A DNA stretch of 64,000 nt. Origin: Pelagibacteraceae bacterium AG-470-E16. Lineage in GTDB: Bacteria; Pseudomonadota; Alphaproteobacteria; Pelagibacterales; Pelagibacteraceae. The position numbers were made by a program, and so were the translations under genes. The notes beneath the pieces were generated by a model. The model did not search any database and was not told the origin of the DNA. It was given only the letters and a program-made list of their open reading frames with translations. The stretch's first letter is position 1; every line of letters begins with the position of its first letter. The DNA is taken from assembly GCA_003209195.1 (NCBI GenBank), contig QCSF01000006.1, positions 1 to 64,000 on the forward strand. The letters run 5' to 3'. This document shows, in pieces, positions 1 to 7,154 of the stretch.

Positions 1-1239
1 TGCACTTGCGCCTTGTCCTTTCTTTCCACCAGCTGTTTCTCTGTAAAAAATTAGCACTCTTCCATTTGGAGACCAAGAGGGCGCTTCTTGATAAAAATTC
101 TGTGTTAATAATCTTTCTCCTGTTCCATTTGTTCTCATGACGCCAATGTAAAATTTACCTTTATGAATTTTTGTAAATGCTATTAAATCACCCCTTGGCG
201 ACCAAACAGGTGTACCATACAAACCTTTGCCCCTTGAAATCCTTTTTACACCTCTGCCGTCACTACGCATGACATAAATTTGCTGAACACCACTTCTATC
301 AGAATTAAAAGTAATAAATCTTCCATCGGGTGATATAGATGGAGACGTATCAATAGCTGGATGAGATGTGATTTGTTCAACTCTTCTAGATTTTATATCC
401 ATAGTATAAATATCTGAATTCCCATCTCTTGCAAAACTCATTATAACTTTTTTTCCATCAGGAGAGAATCTTGGTGCAAAAGTCATGCCTGGAAAATCTC
501 CTACCACTTCTTGAATTCCTGTTTCGATATTTAACAGATAAACTCTAGGCAAATTCTTAAAATAAGACATGTACGTTACCATCTTACCATTAGGACTAAA
601 TCTTGGTGTTAAAACAAGTTCATTTCCTAAAGTTAAAAATTTATTATTTGCTCCATCTTGATCCATTATTGCAAGCTTTTTTACTCTTTGAGTTTTTGCA
701 CCACTTTCGGATACATATATAATTCTAGTATCAAAATATCCCTCCTCACCAGTTAGCCTTTGATAAATTTTATCAGAAATTATGTGTGCAATTCTTCTCC
801 ATGAAGATGGAGTAGCAAACAAAGCTAAACCTTCTATCTCTTTAGCTGATACTACGTCCCACAATCTAAATTCAACTCTTAGCCTACCTTTCTCGTCAAT
901 TTTAAGTTTTCCTGAAACCATAATTTGAGCTTTAATTAGTCTCCAGTCCTCAAATCTTGGCTTTAAATGTGATAACTTTGGTTTCTGTATGTAGGACTTA
1001 TTATCTAGCACGTAAAATAGACCAGATCGCATTAAATTTCCTTTAATAACTTTTGGTAGATTTATATCTAAATTTAATTTTTTTATTTTTTCATTAAATT
1101 TTTCTGGATTATCGATATAGAAGTTCGATATAGCAGTTGGTAATGGCTCAAGATTTCCTCTTGTAATATCAATTGTGACTACTCCAAATGATTTTGTGGA
1201 AAATAAGATTATTATGAAAAATAATACTAATTTATTCAT
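1..1239 (-). CDS. tolB: TolB, Tol-Pal system periplasmic beta-propeller (C-terminus outside window)
   Basis: The reading frame is open for 413 codons from the ATG at 1237-1239 to the window edge, so the last few dozen residues are missing (the family is usually about 430 residues). It opens with a signal peptide (MNKLVLFFIIILFSTKSFG) and then an N-terminal domain of about 150 residues. The rest carries repeated propeller blades with the pattern PRFSPDGK, PSISPDGR, PVWSPRGD. TolB is the periplasmic partner of Pal and TolA in outer-membrane constriction during division. An in-frame ATG at 1243-1245 overlaps the stop of the upstream tolA, so the true start may be two codons earlier. The gene is last in a minus-strand tolQ-tolR-tolA-tolB run; pal would be expected beyond the left edge. 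Confidence 0.93.
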   Translation of the reverse strand, partial: MNKLVLFFIIILFSTKSFGVVTIDITRGNLEPLPTAISNFYIDNPEKFNEKIKKLNLDINLPKVIKGNLMRSGLFYVLDNKSYIQKPKLSHLKPRFEDWRLIKAQIMVSGKLKIDEKGRLRVEFRLWDVVSAKEIEGLALFATPSSWRRIAHIISDKIYQRLTGEEGYFDTRIIYVSESGAKTQRVKKLAIMDQDGANNKFLTLGNELVLTPRFSPNGKMVTYMSYFKNLPRVYLLNIETGIQEVVGDFPGMTFAPRFSPDGKKVIMSFARDGNSDIYTMDIKSRRVEQITSHPAIDTSPSISPDGRFITFNSDRSGVQQIYVMRSDGRGVKRISRGKGLYGTPVWSPRGDLIAFTKIHKGKFYIGVMRTNGTGERLLTQNFYQEAPSWSPNGRVLIFYRETAGGKKGQGASA

Positions 1240-1241
1240 TA

Positions 1242-2057
1242 TCATCCTTTTAACATTTCTTTTGCATCAAAGTTAAGTTGTAAATCTTTCCAATTGTTAT
1301 GTCCAGTAGTTGGCATTTTTAATGGGTCACAAAGTCTTACCGCTCTTAAAGCGCTCTCTGCTAAAACTTTATAGAATCCCTGACCAGGCCTGTTCATTCT
1401 TACATGATCAAGTATTTCTGAGCTTAATATAGATCCATCTTTACTCAATTTTAACCTAATTCTGACCGTTAAATCCTTATCATAGGGCAAACCTAATGGA
1501 ATATTCCAACATTTGAAAATTTGAGCTTTGATCGCATCTTCCTGAGTTATAGATAAACCTTTGTCTAAACTTACTTTTGAGTCCTCATCTTGAGTAATTT
1601 CTAAGCTTTTTTTTTTTTCTATTTTAGCGTTTTCTTCCTTAGACTTGTCAATTAATGCAGCAATTTTATTAGGGTCAAAAAGTTCTTTTTTCTCAAACTC
1701 TGATGATTGCCTAATTTCATCTTTTACTTCCTCTGGATTTTGCTTATCAGTCTCTTTTGGTTTTTTCTTTTTTATTTGATCTGGCATAGGCACTGCATCT
1801 TGCTTTTCTTTTTTTACAATTTTTGGTGGTGCTTGTTTGGTTACAACTCTCTCTTCTTTTTCTTCTTTAATTTTATCAATGATTTCTCTAGCTTTCGGAG
1901 CAAATGGTAAAGCAGTTTTTTCTGAAATTTGAATCAAATCTATTGAAACAATGGGAGGAACATCAATTGGCTTTTTCATAACAAATGGTAAAGTAAAAAA
2001 TGTAAATATAAAAATTCCTAAGTGAAAAATAATTGACAAGGATAAACTTCTAAACAT
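1242..2057 (-). CDS. tolA: TolA-like protein with TonB/TolA C-terminal domain
   Basis: A 271-residue protein with one N-terminal membrane helix (about residues 5-27), a long Lys/Glu-rich middle (about 55-165) and a C-terminal TonB/TolA-type domain (about 170-265) containing the pair IRLKLSKDGSI and ALRAVRLCDPL. TolA links the inner-membrane TolQR motor to TolB/Pal at the outer membrane. The middle is only about 110 residues, shorter than in enteric TolA. Its coding strand holds a run of about 13 A residues near 1609-1622, a possible slippage site. It follows tolR by 3 bp and its stop overlaps a possible tolB start. Assignment as TolA rather than TonB rests on the tolQ-tolR-tolB neighbourhood. 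Confidence 0.88.
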   Translation of the reverse strand: MFRSLSLSIIFHLGIFIFTFFTLPFVMKKPIDVPPIVSIDLIQISEKTALPFAPKAREIIDKIKEEKEERVVTKQAPPKIVKKEKQDAVPMPDQIKKKKPKETDKQNPEEVKDEIRQSSEFEKKELFDPNKIAALIDKSKEENAKIEKKKSLEITQDEDSKVSLDKGLSITQEDAIKAQIFKCWNIPLGLPYDKDLTVRIRLKLSKDGSILSSEILDHVRMNRPGQGFYKVLAESALRAVRLCDPLKMPTTGHNNWKDLQLNFDAKEMLKG

Positions 2058-2060
2058 AAA

Positions 2061-2480
2061 CTAACGCTTAGTTTCAGTAATTAATGCCACCTTAGTAAAT
2101 CCGTTACCTGATAAATTACCCATAATTTCAATTACTCTGCCATAATTTAAATTTTTGTCGCCTCTAACATATATTCTTGTATCAGTTCTATTCTTTGAAA
2201 TTGCTAATAGCTTTGGTACCAAATCGGAGTATCCTACCCGAGTATCTTGTACATAAATTTCACCTTTTGAGTTTATAGAAACTGTTAGGGGTTCTTTATC
2301 ATCTGGCAAAGAATCAGCGTTTGTCTCTGGAAGATTAACTGGAACTCCAACTGTCAACATAGGTGCGGTTACCATAAATACGATTAAAAGAACTAACATT
2401 ACATCTACAAAAGGTGTCACATTTATTTCACTGATCGGATTATTTGTTCTTGAAGTATTTCTATTAAAATTAAAAGCCAT
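2061..2480 (-). CDS. tolR: TolR, ExbD/TolR family membrane protein
   Basis: A 139-residue protein typical of TolR in length. The N-terminus reads ISEINVTPFVDVMLVLLIVF, the hallmark of this family: a single membrane helix starting near residue 25 with the conserved Asp (in PFVDVML) that carries proton flow in the TolQ-TolR motor. The remaining ~95 residues form the periplasmic domain. The ATG directly abuts the tolQ stop with no spacer, so translation is probably coupled. The function, inferred from the family, is use of the proton gradient to energise TolA. Confidence 0.93.
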   Translation of the reverse strand: MAFNFNRNTSRTNNPISEINVTPFVDVMLVLLIVFMVTAPMLTVGVPVNLPETNADSLPDDKEPLTVSINSKGEIYVQDTRVGYSDLVPKLLAISKNRTDTRIYVRGDKNLNYGRVIEIMGNLSGNGFTKVALITETKR

Positions 2481-3158
2481 TTAGATAATTGAAATAAAAG
2501 TTTGACTAAAGTTTTCTAATTTTTGAGTATACTTTCTCGAATTGCTAGTAAACTTATTATATGCAACAACTGCAGGGATTGCTGCAAGTAATCCTAGAGC
2601 AGTTGCAAATAAAGCTTCAGCAATACCAGGCGCAACAATTGCTAAACTTGTATTTCTTGAGATTGCAATTGATTGGAATGAATTCATAATGCCCCACACA
2701 GTTCCAAATAATCCAATAAAAGGTGCAACAGATCCAACGGTTGCCAGAAATGTTAACTTGTTTTCATATTTTTCTACTTCTTTATCAATCGCAACATCCA
2801 TGACAATTTTTAATTTTTCAGGCAAAGAATTTTGTGATTGCCTTTCGTTTTCAGCTAAATATTTTGCCCCTGATCTAAAAACTATTGTCATTGGATCTTT
2901 ACTATCGGGATCAGTTTTATCTAAAAGTACCTTTACAGATTTTGAATTTACAAAATCTTCCTCGAATTGCTCAGAACTTTTATAAATTTTTCTAAAAACT
3001 CTATATTTTTCAAAGATTAAAGCCCATGAGTAAATAGATGCAAATATTAATATTACAATTACTGATTTAACAATATAATCTGCTCTAGTGAATAATGTCC
3101 AAAAAGAAAAATCAGTTGCGGCTATTACAGATGCTGCAGCTCCTACTTGTGGTTCCAT
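2481..3158 (-). CDS. tolQ: TolQ, MotA/TolQ/ExbB proton channel protein
   Basis: A 225-residue integral membrane protein with three predicted helices: one near residues 28-48 and two near 140-200. The signature stretch FIGLFGTVWGIMNSFQ precedes the second helix, and GIAEALFATALGLLAAIPA marks the third; both are typical of TolQ/ExbB channels. With TolR it forms the inner-membrane motor of the Tol-Pal system. The gene is first in the tolQRAB block and lies 63 bp downstream of ybgC, the usual proteobacterial partner. Confidence 0.94.
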   Translation of the reverse strand: MEPQVGAAASVIAATDFSFWTLFTRADYIVKSVIVILIFASIYSWALIFEKYRVFRKIYKSSEQFEEDFVNSKSVKVLLDKTDPDSKDPMTIVFRSGAKYLAENERQSQNSLPEKLKIVMDVAIDKEVEKYENKLTFLATVGSVAPFIGLFGTVWGIMNSFQSIAISRNTSLAIVAPGIAEALFATALGLLAAIPAVVAYNKFTSNSRKYTQKLENFSQTFISII

Positions 3159-3221
3159 AATTAATAGTTCATATTTTTGAAAATTGTCATTAATGTGTCA
3201 ATGATTTATTAATATTTGTAA

Positions 3222-3623
3222 TTAAATACAACTTTTGAAAGATTTATATAGTTCTTCAGGCATCTTTTTGGGTTTTCCGGACTTGTCAATCACCGCAAGT
3301 TCTACCTTAGCTTTTACCTTTACTTCATTTTTAACTTTCGTGTACTGGACTAAATTGATTCTCACCGGAGATATTTTTGAAAACTCTGATATAACCTCTA
3401 TCTCATCTTCAAATTTAATTGGTTTTTCATAATCAACATAGCAAGATCGAACAACAATAAAGGTATCGAGATTTTTTAATTTCTTATGATTAAAACCCAA
3501 AGAGTAAATTAATTCAGTTCTAGCTCTTTCAAAATACTTAAGGTAATTAGCATAGTACACAATCCCGCCTGCATCTGTATCTTCGTAATAAATTTTTGTT
3601 TTATAATTTTTTTTTTTAACCAT
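3222..3623 (-). CDS. ybgC: YbgC-type acyl-CoA thioesterase (hotdog fold)
   Basis: The core begins with KIYYEDTDAGGIVYYANYLK, the family motif with the catalytic Asp of YbgC/4-hydroxybenzoyl-CoA thioesterases, followed by the hotdog helix FERARTEL. I chose the ATG at 3621-3623 (MVKKKNYK), which has a GAGGGG stretch just upstream. An ATG four codons earlier (3635) is also possible and would lengthen the overlap with the upstream ruvC-like gene. About 133 residues is normal for the family. YbgC is regularly the first gene of the tol-pal operon; it hydrolyses acyl-CoA or acyl-ACP thioesters, with a suggested link to phospholipid metabolism. Confidence 0.9.
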   Translation of the reverse strand: MVKKKNYKTKIYYEDTDAGGIVYYANYLKYFERARTELIYSLGFNHKKLKNLDTFIVVRSCYVDYEKPIKFEDEIEVISEFSKISPVRINLVQYTKVKNEVKVKAKVELAVIDKSGKPKKMPEELYKSFKSCI

Positions 3624-4113
3624 GAAACCCCTCATTATTATAATGATCTAAAAAATAACGACCAATTAAAATAGAATCAGCTTTATTTGCATCCTTTTTT
3701 TTTGCCATATCATTTGAAAAATTTGGAAAAAGTTCTATGGCTTTTGTTCTACTTGCGTCTTTTGAGGATCCAATAAGGTTAAAGTGTTTTTTCCATTTTA
3801 CTGGTCTTATAAAATATATAGGTAATGTATAAGCTGAGCATATTCCTTTAATCACACCAAAAGATTGTCCAAAATTAAACATGCTTGTAACTCCTTGGCC
3901 AGGCATTGCAGTTACATGTTCAATAACTACCGCTACATCATTAGATCCGTTGACTCTTTTTTTTATTTCTAAAGCAAGTTGGGCTGAGTTTACTTGTTTC
4001 TTATTTTTTTTTCCTTCGCTCATTGTTGGCATATCAATCACTTCCTTGAGTCTTTTATTTTCATAAATACTAAGCGCTCCACTTACGCCAGGATCAATTC
4101 CAAAAACAATCAA
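3616..4113 (-). CDS. ruvC: RuvC-like Holliday junction nuclease of the phage-type family
   Basis: A 165-residue protein with a RuvC/RNase H-like fold: FGIDPGVSGALSIYE with Asp7, VVIEHV with Glu65, and the acidic pair Asp141/Asp146 in KKKDANKADSILIG. The middle motif MPGQGVTSMFNFGQSFG and the following PVKWKKHF and KDASRTKAIELFP are, from memory, typical of RuvC-like proteins carried by phages and prophages and not of cellular RuvC. It sits exactly where alphaproteobacteria carry ruvC (between yebC and ybgC-tolQRAB), but no ruvA or ruvB follows. Its start overlaps the yebC stop by 4 bp. The predicted activity is resolution of branched DNA; that it functionally replaces RuvC is an inference. 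Confidence 0.72.
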   Translation of the reverse strand: MIVFGIDPGVSGALSIYENKRLKEVIDMPTMSEGKKNKKQVNSAQLALEIKKRVNGSNDVAVVIEHVTAMPGQGVTSMFNFGQSFGVIKGICSAYTLPIYFIRPVKWKKHFNLIGSSKDASRTKAIELFPNFSNDMAKKKDANKADSILIGRYFLDHYNNEGFHG

Positions 4114-4853
4114 GACGTAATCTCCTCTAAAATTTTTTTATTAGCTTCAAAATTAGAATATACTTTTTGCACGTCATCTTCGTCCTCTAATGCTTCAATA
4201 ACACTTATAATTTTTTTTAATTCTCCCCTGTTAACTTTTACAACACTTTTAGGTTTATAAATTATTCCGCTAAAATGTAATTGATACTTTTTTTCTAATG
4301 CAATTTGAATTGCATGTAATTCGTTTTTTTTTGAGAAAATTTCGTAATATTCACCATCTAATCTAAAGTCATTCGCGCCAATATTAATTAAAAGTTCAAA
4401 AAGTTCCTCTTCATAACAATTTTCCTTTTTAATTTTTAAAATACCACAAATATCAAACAAATGAGAAACTGAACCTTCTGATCCAAGTGTACATTCATTT
4501 TTTTCACAAATAGATCTAATTTTTGAAATAGTTCTATTTTTATTATCTGTTAAAGCTTCAATAATTATACCAACACCTATTGAACTGAACGCTTCATATA
4601 CTACTGCCTCATAATTTGTTTCGTCATTATCTTGTGATTTTTTAATTGCACGATCAATGTTATCTTTGGGCATATTTGCTACTTTTGCTGATCGTATTGC
4701 TGATCTTAACCTTGAATTCATGTTTGGATCAGGAACTCCAAGTTTTGCGGCAACGGTTATTTCTTTGCTTAATTTTGAAAAAAGTTTTGACCTTTGTTTA
4801 TCGGCTTTCCCTTTTTTATGTTTTATGCCTGCCCAATGTGAATGTCCTGCCAT
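4110..4853 (-). CDS. yebC: YebC/PmpR family protein
   Basis: A 247-residue protein whose N-terminus (MAGHSHWAGIKHKKGKADKQ) is the near-invariant YebC/TACO1 signature, followed by KLFSKLSKEITVAAKLG and the three-domain layout usual for the family. Proteins of this family have been described as DNA-binding regulators and, more recently, as ribosome-associated factors that help translation of difficult sequences. The gene is adjacent to the RuvC-like gene (4-bp overlap), the common yebC-ruvC pairing, and lies 7 bp after the YmdB-type gene. Confidence 0.95.
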   Translation of the reverse strand: MAGHSHWAGIKHKKGKADKQRSKLFSKLSKEITVAAKLGVPDPNMNSRLRSAIRSAKVANMPKDNIDRAIKKSQDNDETNYEAVVYEAFSSIGVGIIIEALTDNKNRTISKIRSICEKNECTLGSEGSVSHLFDICGILKIKKENCYEEELFELLINIGANDFRLDGEYYEIFSKKNELHAIQIALEKKYQLHFSGIIYKPKSVVKVNRGELKKIISVIEALEDEDDVQKVYSNFEANKKILEEITS

Positions 4854-4860
4854 AGTAATT

Positions 4861-5664
4861 TTAACTATTGTTAAATTTTAAATTTCCACCTATCATAATA
4901 GGTTCTATATTTTTAGCTAACCCAGTTTTTGAATCCGCAATTACTTTTATACCTGTTATAGTTGCGTTTTGAATTACAGGAACCAATCTGTCGCTTTTTT
5001 TTTTAAAAAATTTTTGAATCGCAATCTCTTTATTCATTCCAATGACCGAATTATAGTTACCGCACATACCGGCATCAGTTTGATATGCAGTACCTTTTTC
5101 TAATATTCTAAAGTCAAGTGTCGGAGTGTGTGTATGCGTTCCAACAACAAAAGTTACTTTGCCATCTAATAGATGGCCCATAGCTTGTTTTTCGCTTGTA
5201 ATCTCTGCATGAAAATCAACAGCTAAAAAATCTACCTCTTTTTTTAAGTTAATTTTTTTTATTTTTTCTTCAATATAAGGAAAAACATCTTCACATTTTT
5301 TCATGTAAATGTTTCCCATAAGATTTATTACACCAACTTTAAAACCTTTTTTCTCATAAATTTCAAAACCTCTTCCGGGTGTACCCTCTAAAAAATTCAT
5401 AGGTCTTAGCAATCTTTTTTCTTTACTTATAAAATTCATTATTTCTTTTTGATCCCAAATATGATTTCCAGATGTAATTACGTCTACGCCAGCTTCAAAA
5501 AGATTATTGCAGATTTTCTCAGTAATACCATACCCCCCTGCAGAATTTTCACCGTTAACAATTACAAAATCAATTTCATATTTTTCTTTAATAAAACTTA
5601 ATTTTTTTATGACTGCGTGCCTACCTCCTCTACCAACAATGTCACCTAAAAATAAAAAATTCAT
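4861..5664 (-). CDS. YmdB family metallophosphoesterase (TIGR00282-type)
   Basis: A 267-residue calcineurin-like phosphoesterase. The metal-binding motifs are visible in order: FLGDIVGR, VNGENSAGGYG, SGNHIWD, VDFHAEITSEK and GTHTHTPT. The C-terminal YQTDAGMCGNYNSVIGM is characteristic of the YmdB group, which includes 2',3'-cyclic nucleotide phosphodiesterases. The physiological substrate here is unknown. It starts exactly at the last base of the upstream cyclo-ligase stop and precedes yebC by 7 bp, so the three genes are probably co-transcribed. Confidence 0.88.
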   Translation of the reverse strand: MNFLFLGDIVGRGGRHAVIKKLSFIKEKYEIDFVIVNGENSAGGYGITEKICNNLFEAGVDVITSGNHIWDQKEIMNFISKEKRLLRPMNFLEGTPGRGFEIYEKKGFKVGVINLMGNIYMKKCEDVFPYIEEKIKKINLKKEVDFLAVDFHAEITSEKQAMGHLLDGKVTFVVGTHTHTPTLDFRILEKGTAYQTDAGMCGNYNSVIGMNKEIAIQKFFKKKSDRLVPVIQNATITGIKVIADSKTGLAKNIEPIMIGGNLKFNNS

Positions 5665-6209
5665 TAATTAATTATACTCTTTTCAGTAAGAATATAATCT
5701 AATCTTTTATCATGTTTTTCTAAAGGAATATTTTTTATTTGTTGAAAAGAAAAAGCAATACCAATTGATAAAATATTTTTTTTATAGTTAGATTTATTTA
5801 AAAAACGGTCATAAAAACCTTTACCATAACCTAAGCGATTTTTATTTTTATCAAAAGCAACAACAGGAACTAAAATTATTTGTGGTTTTTCAGTTTTATT
5901 TTCTTTATTGGGTTCTAAAATACCAAATCTATTAACAAATAATGGTTCCTGAACTTTGTGAAGTTTAAAACTCATATCATTTTTTTTTTTAATTACAGGT
6001 AAATACAAATCAATATTTTTTATTTTAAAAAGTACAGATAGAATATCAATCTCATAATTTGTCGGATAGTAGAAACCTAGTTTCTTTATTTTATTATTTC
6101 TGCAAATTTGTTTTAATTTATTTGATATAAAATTTCTTTTTTTTTTATCTAAGATAAAATATCTATCTTTTCTTGTTTTTAAAAACTTTTTTCTTAACTG
6201 TTCCTTCAT
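5664..6209 (-). CDS. fthC: 5-formyltetrahydrofolate cyclo-ligase
   Basis: A 181-residue protein of the 5-FTHF cyclo-ligase (MTHFS) family. The diagnostic C-terminal motif RLGYGKGFYDRFL, which contributes to ATP and folate binding, is present, preceded by ILVPVVAFD. The N-terminal RKKFLKTRK basic stretch is also usual. The enzyme converts 5-formyl-THF to 5,10-methenyl-THF using ATP, returning a storage folate to one-carbon metabolism. The gene lies only 5 bp downstream of zapA. In many alphaproteobacteria that spot holds 6S RNA (ssrS), and here there is no room for it. Confidence 0.9.
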   Translation of the reverse strand: MKEQLRKKFLKTRKDRYFILDKKKRNFISNKLKQICRNNKIKKLGFYYPTNYEIDILSVLFKIKNIDLYLPVIKKKNDMSFKLHKVQEPLFVNRFGILEPNKENKTEKPQIILVPVVAFDKNKNRLGYGKGFYDRFLNKSNYKKNILSIGIAFSFQQIKNIPLEKHDKRLDYILTEKSIIN

Positions 6210-6214
6210 GAAAT

Positions 6215-6643
6215 CTAAACAGCCTTTGTAATAAAACTATTTATTGTCTCACTCGCTTTACTAAGAACTTCTGAATAATTATTTTGATTTTCTTCAACTG
6301 TTTTTTTTAATTCTTCTAATTTATTTTTTAATTCATTTACTTCTTTATCACGATCTTTCTTATAACTTATTGATAAATTTTTTATTTCTTTAAATTTTTT
6401 TTCAAAGTCACTTGAATGGTCTTTTAATTTTTTTAAAGAAGTTTTTAAGGTATATAATTCGTCAATTACTTGTATTGCTGTAATTAATAACAACTTTCCT
6501 TCACCAAGATTACCAAGATCTTTTTTCAATTTATCAAATTTACTACCAAGTTCTTCTGTTAATTTTTGCAAATCTTCCTCTTGACCCTCCTCGCAAGCTA
6601 GCAAGTAATCTCTACCGTTAAAGTTTACATTTACATTTACCAT
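6215..6643 (-). CDS. zapA: ZapA-like cell division protein
   Basis: A 142-residue protein beginning VNVNFNGRDYLLACEEGQE, the beta-hairpin of the ZapA head that precedes a globular segment and a long coiled coil (about residues 65-125, rich in Lys/Glu/Leu heptads). ZapA bundles FtsZ filaments at midcell. It overlaps by 7 bp the end of an upstream coiled-coil gene and is followed 5 bp later by the cyclo-ligase gene; zapA-fthC adjacency is common in proteobacteria. The ZapA head is recognisable; the tail is longer than in the shortest family members. Confidence 0.83.
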   Translation of the reverse strand: MVNVNVNFNGRDYLLACEEGQEEDLQKLTEELGSKFDKLKKDLGNLGEGKLLLITAIQVIDELYTLKTSLKKLKDHSSDFEKKFKEIKNLSISYKKDRDKEVNELKNKLEELKKTVEENQNNYSEVLSKASETINSFITKAV

Positions 6644-7077
6644 TCGTCAGATCCTAATAAATTATCGGCATCTTGATTCAGCTCATCTAGTCTTTTTGAA
6701 ACTTCATCTTTATTTTTTTCAGCTTGCATGACTCTATATTTAGAGCTCTTTAAATCTTTTTCTAATTTTGAGATAGAGTTTTTTAATTTTGAGTTTTCTT
6801 CTTCTATTATAATAATTTTCTCTCTTAAGTCCTCGTCTGATGTATCTTGATTATTAATTGAATTTTCAAGGTCTTGAAGTTGTGATTTTAAACTTTCATT
6901 CTCATTTTCAAATGTGGATAACTTTTTATTTAAGCTGTTTTTTTCGTTTTCAAGATTTGATCTAACTTCTTGAAGATCAACTATTTTTTTCTTTGAACTG
7001 ACAACTAAATCGGTAATAGTGTCTAATCTAACTAATGACTCAAGTAATTTCTGCTCTTTTTCCTTTAAATTATCCAT
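6637..7077 (-). CDS. Coiled-coil protein upstream of zapA, function unknown
   Basis: A 146-residue protein that is almost entirely coiled coil: Leu/Glu/Lys heptads run from about residue 5 to 125 (for example LENEKNSLNKKLSTFENE), with an acidic, Asp-rich tail ending LLGSDEW. There is no signal peptide or membrane helix. Alphaproteobacteria often have a short coiled-coil protein (DUF4164-like) just ahead of zapA, which suggests a division-related role, but the sequence is too low in complexity to name the family. It is the first gene of the minus-strand block and diverges from tkt across a 77-bp AT-rich gap that must hold both promoters. Confidence 0.75.
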   Translation of the reverse strand: MDNLKEKEQKLLESLVRLDTITDLVVSSKKKIVDLQEVRSNLENEKNSLNKKLSTFENENESLKSQLQDLENSINNQDTSDEDLREKIIIIEEENSKLKNSISKLEKDLKSSKYRVMQAEKNKDEVSKRLDELNQDADNLLGSDEW

Positions 7078-7154
7078 AGAAAACGAATATAATTATTTAT
7101 AATTATATAACAAAGTATTAATAATTTCGAGAAATTAAGTCTTTATAAAAATTA

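Noticed and set aside
1600-1622. A(13) run in tolA as a programmed frameshift
   Set aside because: The frame continues intact through the C-terminal domain; long A runs encoding Lys are common throughout this AT-rich sequence.
1707-1910. Plus-strand Phe/Leu-rich open frame opposite tolA
   Set aside because: It is the antisense of the Lys/Glu-rich middle of tolA; long AAA/GAA runs read as Phe/Leu on the other strand. No start signal or family match.
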